NCBI RefSeq assembly: GCF_900091495.1
Contig: NZ_LT607413.1
Location: forward strand, 7,378,501 to 7,442,500
Source: Micromonospora echinospora
GTDB lineage: Bacteria > Actinomycetota > Actinomycetes > Mycobacteriales > Micromonosporaceae
Direction of reading: 5' to 3'
Length of the DNA stretch: 64,000 bases
Shown here: one piece after another, positions 53,218 to 62,456 of the stretch
How positions within the stretch are numbered: the stretch's first letter is position 1
How the letters are laid out: the number at the start of each line of letters is the position of its first letter
Made by a program: the position numbers and the translations under genes
The notes under the pieces: generated by a model
The model's database searches: none
Seen by the model: the letters and a program-made list of their open reading frames with translations, nothing else
What the model was told of the DNA's origin: nothing

Positions 53218-54981
53218 TCACGGCCGCCGTTCCCGCGCCGCCACCGCCAGCAATTCCTCCGCGTGGGCGATACCCAGATCGGAATCCGGCAAACCCGCGA
53301 GCATCCGGGCCAGCTCCCGGGCCCGTTCGGTGTCCTCCACCACCCGGACGCCGCTGGTGGTCACCGCGCCCCCGGTGTCCTTCGCCACCACCAGATGCCG
53401 GTCGGCGAACGCGGCCACCTGCGGCAGGTGGGTGACCACCAGGACCTGGTGGCTACGGGCCAGCCGGGCCAACCGGCGGCCGATCTCCACCGCGGCCTGC
53501 CCGCCCACCCCGGCGTCCACCTCGTCGAAGACCAGCGTGGGCGGACCGCCGGAACCGGCGAAGACCACCTCGATGGCGAGCATCACCCGGGACAGCTCGC
53601 CCCCGGAGGCGCCCCGCTGCAACGGCAGCGCCGGCGCGCCCGGGTGGGCCAACAGCCGCAGTTCGACCTCGTCGGCGCCGTCCGGCCCGATGCCGACCTC
53701 CGTACCGTCGACCTCCAGGGTCGGTTCGCTGCGCCCCGGCGTCCGGGGCAGCACCGCCACCTCGATCCGCGCGTGCGGCATCGCCAACCCGGCCAACTCG
53801 GTGGTGACCTTCTCGGCGAACCGGGACGCCGCCTCCCGCCGGGACGCCGACAGCCGGGCGGCCAGCTCGGCCACCTCGACCGCCAGCCGTTGCCGCTCCC
53901 GGTCCAGCTCGTCGAGGACGTCGTCGGAGGTGTCCAGGTCGGCCAGGCGGGTCCGGGCACGCTCCGCCCAGGCCACCACCCCGTCGACGTCGTCGGCGTA
54001 CTTGCGGGTCAGCGTGCGCAGCGCGGCCCGGCGCTCGTAGATGGTCTGCAACCGGGCCGGGTCGGCGTCCAACGCCGCCAGGTACGCCGACAGCTCCGCC
54101 GAGACGTCCCCGACCAGGGTGGCCGCCTCCTCGATCCGGCCCGCCAGGTCGGCCAACGCCGGATCCGTGCCGGCCTGCGCCTCCAGGGCGCGTCGCGCCA
54201 CCCCGAGCAGCGCGGTGGCGTCCGCCACCTCGTCGGTCGGCTCCGCGCCGCCGGTCACGCACTGGTAGGCGGTCTGCGCGGCGGTGCGCAGCCCCTCGGC
54301 GTGCTCCAGCCGCTGCGCCTCCGCCTTCAGCTCGTCGTCCTCGCCCGGCTGCGGGTCGACCCGGGTGATCTCGTCCAGCCCGAGCCGGAGCAGGTCCGCC
54401 TCCTGGTGGCGTTCCCGGGCGTTGCGCCGCCGGTCGGCCAGGTCGTCGACCACCCGACGCCACCGGGTGTACGCCTCGCGCAGCTCGTCGAGGAGCTTCT
54501 CGTGCTCCGGACCGGCGAACCGGTCCAGCGCGGCCCGCTGCTCGGCCGGCCGCAACAGCCGGAGCTGGTCGGACTGGCCGTGCACGGCCACCACCTGCTC
54601 GCCGACCTCACCGAGCATGGCCACCGGCATGCTCCGGCCACCCAGGTGCGCCCGGGATCGGCCCTCCACGGTGACCGTGCGGCTCAGCAGCACCGAGCCG
54701 TCCTCGTCGGGCTCGCCACCGGCGTCGACGACCCGGGCGTGCACCGACGCGGCGACCCGCCCGGTCAGCCGCAGCCGCCCCTCGACCACCGCCCGGCCCG
54801 GCTGGGCGCGCACCCGCCCGGCGTCGGCCCGGCCACCGAAGAGGAGCCCCAGACCGGTGACGACCATGGTCTTGCCGGCACCCGTCTCGCCGGTGATGAC
54901 GTTCATGCCGCCGGTCAACGGCAGCGTGGTGTCGTCGATGACGCCCAGTCCGGTGATGCGCAGCTCCTCCAGCACAGCCAC
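53218..54981 (-). CDS. recN: DNA repair protein RecN
   Basis: An SMC-like ATPase of 587 residues that acts in double-strand break repair. The N-terminus LEELRITGLGVIDDTTLPL and Walker A GETGAGKTMVVTGL (about 31-44) are standard. Coiled coils fill the middle. The C-terminus has the signature GASGGELSRVMLA, Walker B LVFDEVDAGVGG and VTHLPQVAAFADRH. The order tlyA-nadK-recN is conserved in actinobacteria. Confidence 0.95.
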   Translation of the reverse strand: MAVLEELRITGLGVIDDTTLPLTGGMNVITGETGAGKTMVVTGLGLLFGGRADAGRVRAQPGRAVVEGRLRLTGRVAASVHARVVDAGGEPDEDGSVLLSRTVTVEGRSRAHLGGRSMPVAMLGEVGEQVVAVHGQSDQLRLLRPAEQRAALDRFAGPEHEKLLDELREAYTRWRRVVDDLADRRRNARERHQEADLLRLGLDEITRVDPQPGEDDELKAEAQRLEHAEGLRTAAQTAYQCVTGGAEPTDEVADATALLGVARRALEAQAGTDPALADLAGRIEEAATLVGDVSAELSAYLAALDADPARLQTIYERRAALRTLTRKYADDVDGVVAWAERARTRLADLDTSDDVLDELDRERQRLAVEVAELAARLSASRREAASRFAEKVTTELAGLAMPHARIEVAVLPRTPGRSEPTLEVDGTEVGIGPDGADEVELRLLAHPGAPALPLQRGASGGELSRVMLAIEVVFAGSGGPPTLVFDEVDAGVGGQAAVEIGRRLARLARSHQVLVVTHLPQVAAFADRHLVVAKDTGGAVTTSGVRVVEDTERARELARMLAGLPDSDLGIAHAEELLAVAARERRP

Positions 54982-55072
54982 CGACAGTAGACGCGGCCCC
55001 CGACAGTTGACCAGCCGGCGGGCCGGGTCGTCTCCTGAGCTGCGGCGTCGTACGGTCGCCCGACGCCGGGGC

Positions 55073-55978
55073 TCAGCGGCGGCCGCCCCGCCAACCGTGC
55101 ACGGGCAGCCCGAACTTCGCCACCAGCCGGTCGGTGAAGGACCGCGCCCGCAGCCGCACGATGCGCACCGGAAGCGCCCCCCGCCGGACGGTGACCCGCG
55201 CTCCCGGCGGCAGGTCGTACACCCGACGGCCGTCGCAGCAGAGCACGGCGAGCGTGGTGAACGGGTCGACGGTGATCGAGAAGATGGAGGTCGGCGCGGT
55301 CACCAGCGGCCGGCTGAACAGGGCGTGCGCGCTGATCGGCACCAGCAGCAACGCCTCCACCTCCGGCCAGACGACCGGGCCGCCACCGGAGAACGCGTAC
55401 GCGGTGGAGCCGGTGGGCGTCGCGCAGACCACCCCGTCGCAGCCGTACCGGGACAGCGGCCGACCGTCCACGTCGACCAGGAGTTCGAGCATCTGCGCCC
55501 GTTCTCCCTTCTCGACGCTGATCTCGTTGAGCGCCCACGACTCGATGGTCGGGCCGCCCTCGAACTCGGCGGTGACGTCGAGGGTGAGCCGCTCGTCCAC
55601 CGTGTAGTTGCGCTCGACCACCTCCCGGACGGCCAGGTCCAGATCGTCGATCTCGGCCTCGGCCAGGAAACCGACCTTGCCGAGGTTGATCCCGAGCAGC
55701 GGCGCCTTCGCCGGGCGGGCCAGTTCCGCCGCCCGCAGGAACGTCCCGTCCCCGCCCAACGCGAAGACGATCTCGGCTCCCTCGGCCGCCGCCGGCCCCT
55801 CCACCGGCACCACACCGGGCAGGTCCAGGTCCTCCGCCTCCTCGGCGACGACCCGCACCTCGAACCCGGCGGCGATCAGGTCCGCCGCCACCGCCCGCGC
55901 GTGTTCGGTGCTGCGCCGGCGGCCGGTGTGCGTCACCAGCAGGGCCGTCCGGCCCACCGGGTCAGTCGCGCCCACCAC
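55073..55978 (-). CDS. nadK: NAD kinase
   Basis: ATP (or polyphosphate)-dependent phosphorylation of NAD to NADP. The 301-residue protein has the GGDGTFLRAAELA motif and the NE/D motif in ALNEISVEKG. The conserved CATPTGSTAYAFSGGGPVVWP segment is also present. I chose GTG codons giving VVGATDPVGRTALLV because AGGAGG lies six bases before them; the longer frame adds nine residues. Confidence 0.95.
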   Translation of the reverse strand: MVGATDPVGRTALLVTHTGRRRSTEHARAVAADLIAAGFEVRVVAEEAEDLDLPGVVPVEGPAAAEGAEIVFALGGDGTFLRAAELARPAKAPLLGINLGKVGFLAEAEIDDLDLAVREVVERNYTVDERLTLDVTAEFEGGPTIESWALNEISVEKGERAQMLELLVDVDGRPLSRYGCDGVVCATPTGSTAYAFSGGGPVVWPEVEALLLVPISAHALFSRPLVTAPTSIFSITVDPFTTLAVLCCDGRRVYDLPPGARVTVRRGALPVRIVRLRARSFTDRLVAKFGLPVHGWRGGRR

Positions 55979-56068
55979 GCCGCGCCTCCTGTCCGACCAC
56001 CGCACTCCTCGTGCCCACCGAACCCGGCCTTCCGTCCCCGACCACGACCGCGCGGGCCCACCCCGCGC

Positions 56069-56947
56069 TCACTGCGCCGACCCCTCGATCCCGGCCCGGG
56101 ACTCGACCGCGTCGAGTCCCGCCTCCACGGGAGCGAGCTCCCCCGGGGGCCGCGGACCGGCGAGGACCACCGACCGGACCCGCTCGGCGTCGGCCGACGG
56201 AGCGTCCCGGCGTAACCATACGAAGAATTCGACGTTGCCGCTGGGCCCCGGCAGGGGGCTCGCCGCCACACCGGCCAGGCCGAGACCGAGGTCCCCGGCG
56301 GCGGCGGCCACGTCGAGCACCGCCTCGGCCCGCAGCAGCGGATCGCGGACCACGCCACCGGAGCCGACCCGTTCCCGCCCCACCTCGAACTGGGGCTTCA
56401 CCATCAGCGCCAGGTCGCCGTCGGGCCGGGTGCAGCCGGCCAGGGCCGGCAGCACGAGCCGCAGCGAGATGAACGACAGGTCGGCCACGGTCACCTCGAC
56501 CGGCCCGCCGACCGCCTCCGGGTTGAGCGTGCGCACGTTGGTCCGTTCGAGGACCCGCACCCGGTCGTCGTTCCGCAGCGACCAGGCGAGTTGCCCGTAG
56601 CCGACGTCGACGGCGACCACCTCGGCCGCGCCGGCGCGCAGCAGAACGTCGGTGAAGCCGCCGGTCGACGCCCCGGCGTCGAGGCAGCGCCGCCCGGCGA
56701 CCGGCAGGCCGGTGAAGGCCGCCAGCGCGCCGGCCAGCTTGTGGCCGCCCCGAGAGACGTACTCGGAGGCGGGATCCTCGCCGGTGACCCGCAGCGCGTC
56801 GGCGGGGTCGACCATCGCGGCGGCCTTGCGGGCGACCACCCCGCGCAGCTGGACCCGGCCCGCCTCGACGAGGGCGGCGGCCTGCTCGCGGGATCGCGCC
56901 AGACCACGGCGGACGAGTTCGGCGTCCAGCCGGTTACGACGTGCCAT
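56069..56947 (-). CDS. tlyA: TlyA family rRNA (cytidine-2'-O)-methyltransferase / hemolysin-like
   Basis: The 292-residue protein begins with an S4 RNA-binding domain (RRNRLDAELVRRGLARSREQAAALVEAGRV). A FtsJ/RrmJ-like methyltransferase follows, with CLDAGASTGGFTDVLLRAGA as the SAM motif and VVAVDVGYGQL after it. In M. tuberculosis TlyA methylates 16S and 23S rRNA and its loss gives capreomycin and viomycin resistance. The start has GGAG before it. Confidence 0.94.
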   Translation of the reverse strand: MARRNRLDAELVRRGLARSREQAAALVEAGRVQLRGVVARKAAAMVDPADALRVTGEDPASEYVSRGGHKLAGALAAFTGLPVAGRRCLDAGASTGGFTDVLLRAGAAEVVAVDVGYGQLAWSLRNDDRVRVLERTNVRTLNPEAVGGPVEVTVADLSFISLRLVLPALAGCTRPDGDLALMVKPQFEVGRERVGSGGVVRDPLLRAEAVLDVAAAAGDLGLGLAGVAASPLPGPSGNVEFFVWLRRDAPSADAERVRSVVLAGPRPPGELAPVEAGLDAVESRAGIEGSAQ

Positions 56948-56962
56948 GGGGTGGTTCTCCGG

Positions 56963-57280
56963 TCAGGTCTGGTCGATGGTGGCGAGGGTTTCCCGCAGCG
57001 TCTGGTACGCCGCCTCGTAGTGGGCGATCTGGTCGGCGGGGGCGAGCGCCGCCGCGTTGGCGAGCGCCCGCACGGCGGCGTCGACCGCCGGGTGCCGGGC
57101 GTCGTCGCCGCCGTCCGGGTCGATCTCCTGGTCGGGCGGCGCGGGACGGAGCCCGGGTGGCGGTCCCGGCCGGGGCCCGGCGGTCGGCGGCTGCGGACGG
57201 AAGCCGCCCGCCGGCGGACCGGGACGGAAGGGAGCGCTCACGACCGGCACCGGCTTTGCCGCGTGGTCATCCGGCCGCAC
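56963..57280 (-). CDS. Small hypothetical protein, proline-rich N-terminus
   Basis: Up to 105 residues. The first half is Pro/Gly/Arg rich and probably disordered (PFRPGPPAGGFRPQPP). The second half is a helical segment (HPAVDAAVRALANAAALAPA, then YEAAYQTLRETLATIDQT). Starts at GTG 57,280 (overlapping the previous stop) or GTG 57,241 are possible. It lies between the phasin-like gene and tlyA in the same direction, a position conserved for a short hypothetical gene in relatives. Function unknown. Confidence 0.65.
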   Translation of the reverse strand: MRPDDHAAKPVPVVSAPFRPGPPAGGFRPQPPTAGPRPGPPPGLRPAPPDQEIDPDGGDDARHPAVDAAVRALANAAALAPADQIAHYEAAYQTLRETLATIDQT

Positions 57281-57842
57281 CCGGCCCCGGTTCGCCCGCG
57301 GTCGTCCCGGGGGCCGCCGTCTTCTTCGCGGTGGCCTTCTTCGCCACCGCCTTCTTCACCACGGCCTTCTTCGCCGGGGTACGCACCTCGAGCCGCGTCT
57401 CGTCCTCCCCGGTGGTCCGGCTGACGGTCGCCGGAGCCTTCCTGGCGACCGTCTTCTTCGCCACGGTCTTCTTCGCGACCGTCTTCGTCGCCACCACGGC
57501 GGTGGTCGGCGGCTGCTCCGCGCCGGTCGGCTCGGACGCCGATCTCGCCTCGCGCAACTGCCGCTCCAGCTCGTGCACCCGTCGGGTCAGCTCGGCGACC
57601 TCGTCGGCGGTGGCCAGCCCCACCGCGCCCAGTGCCCGGTCCACCTCGAACCGGACCAACTTGGTCAGCGACTCCCGGTTGGCCGCACTGGTCGCCACGA
57701 GTTCCTCGGCCAGGGCCTGCAACTGGGCGGCGGTCGCCCCGCCGGAGCCGACGACCCGCCGGACCGCGTCCTGTGCCTTCTTCCGGGGCGCCTCCGTGAG
57801 GCCCATGGCCAGCTCGAGGTAGGCGCGCCACGCGTCCTGCAT
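57267..57842 (-). CDS. Phasin-like helical protein with histone-like lysine-rich tail
   Basis: 191 residues. Residues 1-100 are amphipathic helix and coiled coil (MQDAWRAYLELAMGLTEA, VAELTRRVHELERQLREA), like phasins and related polyhydroxyalkanoate-granule proteins. The C-terminal half carries KKTVAKKT, KKAVVKKAVAKKATAKKT and similar PAKK/AKKT repeats as in histone H1-like and Lsr2/HupB tails, so DNA or polyanion binding is likely. The ATG is a clear start of the frame. Confidence 0.7.
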   Translation of the reverse strand: MQDAWRAYLELAMGLTEAPRKKAQDAVRRVVGSGGATAAQLQALAEELVATSAANRESLTKLVRFEVDRALGAVGLATADEVAELTRRVHELERQLREARSASEPTGAEQPPTTAVVATKTVAKKTVAKKTVARKAPATVSRTTGEDETRLEVRTPAKKAVVKKAVAKKATAKKTAAPGTTAGEPGPGAAG

Positions 57843-57956
57843 GCCTGAGTCCTTCCGCGGGATCGGGATGTGCTGGTGTCACGCTACCGGGCCGGCGGAC
57901 AGCGTCCATGCGGTACCGTGCCGGGAGCGGACGTGGCGAGAGGCGAGGGGACGACG

Positions 57957-58295
57957 GTGGCCAGCGTTGACGAGTGCCGACAGGCGTTGCGGGACCTGGC
58001 CGCGCGGCTGGACGCGAACGCGGACAAGGTCCGCGAACGCATCGACCTGGACCGTACCCTCGCCTGCCGGATCACCGACCTCGACACGGCCTTCCACGGC
58101 CGGCTCGCCGGTGGCCGACTGGTCGACCTCACCGACGGTGACGACCCGAAGGCCAAGATCGCCCTGAGCACCACCGGCGACGACCTGCTCGCCCTGGTCC
58201 GGGGAGAGCTCGACGTGACCCGGGCGGTGGCGTCCCGCCGAGTGTCCATCAAGGCCAACCCGTTCGACCTGATGAAGCTCCGCAAGCTGCTCTGA
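57957..58295 (+). CDS. SCP2 sterol-binding domain protein
   Basis: About 112 residues from the GTG behind GAGGGG (VASVDECRQALRDLAARL). The sequence ALSTTGDDLLALVRGELDVTRAVASRRVSIKANPFDLMKLRKLL fits the SCP2 fold, which binds lipids in a hydrophobic tunnel. The frame is open 29 codons further upstream but that part overlaps the divergent gene's promoter. Function in the cell is unknown. The 200 bases after it contain tandem GGTCGG-type repeats before the convergent HAD gene. Confidence 0.8.
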   Translation: MASVDECRQALRDLAARLDANADKVRERIDLDRTLACRITDLDTAFHGRLAGGRLVDLTDGDDPKAKIALSTTGDDLLALVRGELDVTRAVASRRVSIKANPFDLMKLRKLL

Positions 58296-58510
58296 CCGAC
58301 CCCGGTCACGACGGCGTGGCCACACGCCCGACCTGGTCGGACGGCACGCCTCGGCCGGTCGACCGGCTACCGAGTCCCTGCTCACCCTGCGGGCCCTGCC
58401 CTGGCCGCTGCGACTGCTCGACGTCGGGCGGGCTCCCCCGGCCGGGCACGCACCGGCCCGACTCGCCGGCTGCCTCGGTCGGTCGGGCTGCCTCGGTCGG
58501 TCGGGCTGCC

Positions 58511-59536
58511 TCAGTCGGGCACGCCGAGGGCCCGCAGCGCCCGCTCGGCGGCGGGTGAGGCCGCCCGGACCGGCAGCAGCGCCGCCTCCGCCGTGGACCA
58601 GGCCAGCGCACAGAGCGCGGCCAGGGCGTCCAGCGGCCGACCCGACCCGCTCACCTCGAGCGCGTCGTCGGCCACCGCGACGGACCACCCGCCGGCCGTC
58701 GGCTCCCCCGGCACGCGCACGACCGCGTCCGGGTCGAAGAGCCCCGCCAGGTCGACCGAGACGTACGTCGGCCGGGCCTGCGGTGGCGCGGCGAGCAGGT
58801 CGACCACTCCGTGCACCCCGGTCAGCACCAGCAGACTCGGCAACCCGGCCCGGCGCGCGCCCTCGATGTCGGTGTCCAGCCGGTCGCCCACGACCAGAGC
58901 ACCCGCGCCGTCGGCACGACGGGCGGCGGTGGCGAACAGCGCCGGCTCCGGCTTGCCCACCACCAGGTCAGGATCCCGGTCGAGAGCGGTACGCAGCGCC
59001 GCGACCAGCGCGCCGTTGCCCGGCAGCGGCCCCCGGGGACTGGGCAGCGTACGGTCGGTGTTGGTGGCCACCCAGGTGGCGCCGGAACGGACGGCGACCG
59101 CCGCCTCGGCCAGCTCGGCCCAGCCGACCTGCGGGCCGTACCCCTGGACCACGGCGACCGGCTCCTCGTCGGCCCGGCCGACCGGGCGCAGACCCACCGC
59201 GCGGATCTCCGCCCGCAACGCGTCCGCCCCGACCACCAGCACCGCCGCACCGGCCGGAAGTCGGTCCCGGAGCAGCTCGGCGGCTGCGGCGGCAGAGGTC
59301 AGCACCTCCTCCGGCCGGGCCGGCACCCCCATGCCGGTGAGTAGTTCGGCGACCTCCGAGGAACGGCGGGAGGCGTTGTTGGTGGCGTACGCGACGAGGT
59401 GGCCACCAGCGCGCAGCCGGCCGACCGCCTCCACCGCGCCGGGGATCGGCCGGTCGATCAGGTAGATCACCCCGTCGAGGTCGAAGACCACCAGACGGAA
59501 CCCGTCGACCAGCCGATCCCCACCGCCATCGCTCAC
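58511..59536 (-). CDS. HAD-superfamily hydrolase, NagD-like phosphatase
   Basis: 341 residues. HAD motif I is FDLDGVIYLIDRPIPGAVEAV with DxDGV and the NagD-type RPIPG, motif II ATNNASRR, motif III Lys in VVGKPEPALF, and motif IV VGDRLDTDIEGARRAG. An extra C-terminal domain (TAGGWSVAVADDALEVSG) is typical of actinobacterial homologues. It starts at a GTG overlapping the TPR gene stop by four bases. Confidence 0.88.
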   Translation of the reverse strand: MSDGGGDRLVDGFRLVVFDLDGVIYLIDRPIPGAVEAVGRLRAGGHLVAYATNNASRRSSEVAELLTGMGVPARPEEVLTSAAAAAELLRDRLPAGAAVLVVGADALRAEIRAVGLRPVGRADEEPVAVVQGYGPQVGWAELAEAAVAVRSGATWVATNTDRTLPSPRGPLPGNGALVAALRTALDRDPDLVVGKPEPALFATAARRADGAGALVVGDRLDTDIEGARRAGLPSLLVLTGVHGVVDLLAAPPQARPTYVSVDLAGLFDPDAVVRVPGEPTAGGWSVAVADDALEVSGSGRPLDALAALCALAWSTAEAALLPVRAASPAAERALRALGVPD

Positions 59537-62253
59537 CGCCGGTCCGCCTCCGGCGTTCCGTGGGACTCCTCCGACGCGGCGTCGACGGTTCCGGTCTCCG
59601 CGGTCACCTCGTGCCCGGCGGCATCCGACGCCACGACACCCTCGACGACTCCCGGGTCCCCGACGCGTCCGGTGTCCTCGACGGGCTCGTCGTCCTCCGC
59701 CCCGGTGTCCCGGTCGTGCTCGACCTTCCCCGTGACGTCCTCCGCCCGGGTCTCCGGGTCGTGCCCGGCCTTCCCGGTGACGGTGGTGTCGTCCTCCGCC
59801 CGGACCGTCTCCGACGCGTCCGCGCCGGTCGCGTCCTCGTCGGCGGACGCCTCGTCGTCCTCGTCCTCGTCGCCTTCGAGCACCACACCGTCCAGCTCCA
59901 GCAGGCGCTCGGCGGCGTCGGTCTCGGCCTCGGGGTCCGCCTCGGCGGCCCGGGCGAACCACTCCCGTGCCTCCTCGCGCCGGTCCGCCGCCAGCAACGC
60001 GTCGGCGTAGGCGTACCGCAGTCGCGCGGTCCACGGCTGGACCTGGTCACCGGTCAGCTCGCGCACCTGCAGCATCGCCACGGCGGCGTCCTTCTGCCCG
60101 AGGTCCCCCCGGGCACCGGCCGCCACGATGAGCAGCTCGATCGCCGCCGCCGGGTCGAGCGCGTCCCGGTCGGCGCCCCGGAACAGGTCGATGGCCCGTT
60201 CCGGACGCTCCAGCGCCCGCTCACAGTCGGCGAGCACCGCCAGGTGGCTCTGCGACCCGGTCATCCGGTGGTACGTCCGCAGCTCGGCGATGGCCGTCTG
60301 CCACTCCCCGGCGTGGTACGCGGCCAGCCCGACCGCCTCCCGTACGGCGGAGATGCGGGCCGCCAGGCGGCGGGCCGCCAGCGCGTGCGCGAGCGCCTCG
60401 GCCGGGTCCTCGTCGATCAGCTGGCCGGTCGCCACGAGGTGCCGGGCGACGGTCTCCGCCACCGGCTTGGCGAGCGAGAGCAGCTCCGCCCGGACGGCGG
60501 TGTCGAGGTCGCTCGCCACGATCTCGTCCGGCAGGGCCGGTGCCTCGGCGCGACCACCGTCCGCCGGCTCCCGCCGATCCTCGCGGCGGCTGTCCCGACC
60601 CTCCGGCCGGCCGTCCCGATCATCACGACGGGGGCCGCCCCGGAAGCCGCCCTCACGCGGAGCGCGGTCGTCCCGACGGAACTCCCCGCCCTCACGACGG
60701 AAACCGCCCTCACGCGGCCCGCCGGACCGGAAACCACCCTCGCCCCGATCGTCCCGACGGAAACCACCCTCACGAGGCCCACGGTCGTCACGCCGGGGCC
60801 CACCATCACGGGAGCCACGGTCGTCCCGACGGAAACCGGTGTCCCGGGACGGTCCGCCCCGGAAGCCGCCCTCCCGCCGGTCACCCCCACGGAAGCCGCC
60901 CTCCCGGCGGTCGCCGTCACGGAAGCCGCCCTCCCGGCGGTCGCCGTCACGGAAGCCGCCCTCCCGGCGGTCGCCGTCACGGGAGTAGCCCTCACGCGGG
61001 CCCGAGCGGTGGCCAGCGCCCTCGCCCCGGTCGTCGCGGCGGAAGCCACCCTCGCGGCGCTCGCCGCCCTGGAAACCGCCTTCACGGCGTTCGCCGCCCC
61101 GGAAGCCACCCTCACGCGGAGCACGGTCGTCCCGACGGAACTCCCCGCCCTCACGACGGAAACCGCCCTCACGGGGACCACCGGAGCGGAAACCACCCTC
61201 GCCCCGATCGTCCCGACGGAAACCACCCTCACGAGGCCCACGGTCGTCACGCCGGGGCCCACCATCACGGGAGCCACGGTCGTCCCGACGGAAACCGGCG
61301 TCGCGGGACGGCCCGCCCCGGAAGCCACCCTCGCGACGCTCGCCGCCCTGGAAACCGCCTTCACGGCGTTCGCCGCCCCGGAAGCCACCCTCACGCGGAG
61401 CGCGGTCGTCCCGACGGAACTCCCCGCCCTCACGACGGAAACCGCCCTCACGCGGCCCGCCGGACCGGAAACCACCCTCGCCCCGATCGTCCCGACGGAA
61501 ACCACCCTCACGAGGCCCACGGTCGTCACGCCGGGGCCCACCATCACGGGAGCCACGGTCGTCCCGACGGAAACCGGCGTCGCGGGACGGCCCGCCCCGG
61601 AAGCCACCCTCGCGACGCTCGCCGCCCTGGAACGAACCGCCACGCGGCCCGCCGGAGCGGAAACCACCCTCGCCCCGATTGTCCCGACGGAAACCACCGT
61701 CACCACGGTCGTCGCGGCGGAAGCCACCCTCGCGGCGCTCGCCGCCCTGGAAACCGCCTTCACGGCGTTCGCCGCCCCGGAAGCCACCCTCACGCGGAGC
61801 ACGGTCGTCCCGGCGGAATCCGCCCTCGCCTCGGTCGTCGCGACGGGAATCACCGCCCTCGCGCCGGAACCCGCTGCCGCCACGGTCGTCCCGGCGGAAG
61901 CCTCCGTCCCGGCGATCGTCGCCACGGAATCCGCCCGGACGGCGTTCGTCGTCCCGGCGGTAGCCGCCGGGACGGCCGTCACCGTCGCGGCGGAAGCCAC
62001 CACCCTCCCGGGATCCACCGTCACGCGGCCCGGACCGGAACTCGCCGGGGCGGCGGTCGTTGTCACGGAAGCCGCCCTCGCGTCCACCCCGGTCCGCGCC
62101 GTGACCGCCAGGCTGTCCAGCGGAGCGCGGGTCACGGTCGCCACGGTACGGCGGTCGGTCGTCCCGGCGCGGCGACCCCTCACGGCCGCCTCGACGGTCG
62201 GTACGGTCCTCGTACCGACGGGGGCGGTCCCCGCCCTGGGGTCCTGAACTCAC
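59533..62253 (-). CDS. TPR protein with a long repetitive Arg/Gly/Asp-rich disordered N-terminus
   Basis: 906 residues from the GTG giving VSSGPQGGDRPRR, with GAAGGA-like site upstream. Residues about 1-600 are low complexity, made of RDDRG, REGGFRG, ERREGGF and PREGGFR units, close in style to RGG-box RNA-binding regions. A 93-residue block occurs nearly identically twice in tandem and again in part. The C-terminal third (ALPDEIVASDLDTAVRAELL onward) is a TPR-like helical domain, followed by an acidic tail (EGDEDEDDEASADEDA). The gene lies between the rRNA operon and the HAD gene. RNA binding or condensate formation near the ribosome is an inference. The other long frames over this repeat are not genes. 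Confidence 0.8.
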   Translation of the reverse strand: MSSGPQGGDRPRRYEDRTDRRGGREGSPRRDDRPPYRGDRDPRSAGQPGGHGADRGGREGGFRDNDRRPGEFRSGPRDGGSREGGGFRRDGDGRPGGYRRDDERRPGGFRGDDRRDGGFRRDDRGGSGFRREGGDSRRDDRGEGGFRRDDRAPREGGFRGGERREGGFQGGERREGGFRRDDRGDGGFRRDNRGEGGFRSGGPRGGSFQGGERREGGFRGGPSRDAGFRRDDRGSRDGGPRRDDRGPREGGFRRDDRGEGGFRSGGPREGGFRREGGEFRRDDRAPREGGFRGGERREGGFQGGERREGGFRGGPSRDAGFRRDDRGSRDGGPRRDDRGPREGGFRRDDRGEGGFRSGGPREGGFRREGGEFRRDDRAPREGGFRGGERREGGFQGGERREGGFRRDDRGEGAGHRSGPREGYSRDGDRREGGFRDGDRREGGFRDGDRREGGFRGGDRREGGFRGGPSRDTGFRRDDRGSRDGGPRRDDRGPREGGFRRDDRGEGGFRSGGPREGGFRREGGEFRRDDRAPREGGFRGGPRRDDRDGRPEGRDSRREDRREPADGGRAEAPALPDEIVASDLDTAVRAELLSLAKPVAETVARHLVATGQLIDEDPAEALAHALAARRLAARISAVREAVGLAAYHAGEWQTAIAELRTYHRMTGSQSHLAVLADCERALERPERAIDLFRGADRDALDPAAAIELLIVAAGARGDLGQKDAAVAMLQVRELTGDQVQPWTARLRYAYADALLAADRREEAREWFARAAEADPEAETDAAERLLELDGVVLEGDEDEDDEASADEDATGADASETVRAEDDTTVTGKAGHDPETRAEDVTGKVEHDRDTGAEDDEPVEDTGRVGDPGVVEGVVASDAAGHEVTAETGTVDAASEESHGTPEADRR
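61082..61640. repeat. Tandem repeat of about 279 bp in the TPR gene
   Basis: The segment starting TCACGGCGTTCGCCGCCCCG at 61,082 recurs at 61,361 and again (partial) at 61,760. Between the first two copies nearly all bases agree, which implies a recent duplication or gene-conversion event. It encodes 93 residues, so the reading frame is kept. Related shorter blocks fill 60,640-62,000. Confidence 0.8.
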
Positions 62254-62293
62254 AGGTACATCCTTCCTCAGTGCGCCACAAATGGCACTACGC

Positions 62294-62329
62294 AGTCGAG
62301 GGCCGACCCCATTGGGGCGGCCCTCGACT
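62294..62329. terminator. Terminator hairpin after the rRNA operon
   Basis: AGTCGAGGGCC pairs with GGCCCTCGACT, and CCCC/GGGG inside extend the stem around a short loop. It lies 10 bases beyond the 5S rRNA 3' end on the minus strand and about 40 bases before the TPR gene start, so it should terminate rRNA transcription. Confidence 0.75.
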
Positions 62330-62339
62330 GAAAAGAAGT

Positions 62340-62456
62340 CCGGCGGTGTCCTACTCTCCCACACCCTCCCGAGTGCAGTACCATCGGCGCTGGAGGGCTT
62401 AGCTTCCGGGTTCGGAATGTAACCGGGCGTTTCCCCTCCGCCATGACCGCCGTAAC
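62340..62456 (-). rRNA. rrf: 5S ribosomal RNA
   Basis: The 117-nt sequence on the minus strand begins GTTACGGCGGTCATGGCG and ends near GACACCGCCGGAC. Internal features CATTCCGAACCCGGAAGC and GGAGAGTAGGACA are diagnostic. Ends are set by the pairing of the first and last bases and may be off by one or two. Confidence 0.93.

Noticed and set aside
60600..62000. CRISPR-like array
   Set aside because: The repeats are in-frame protein repeats of variable unit length without constant spacers, and no cas genes are present.
59560..62402. Long plus-strand open frames of 620-895 codons opposite the TPR gene
   Set aside because: They come from the low-complexity repeat, which lacks stops in several frames; composition is unnatural and there is no start signal.
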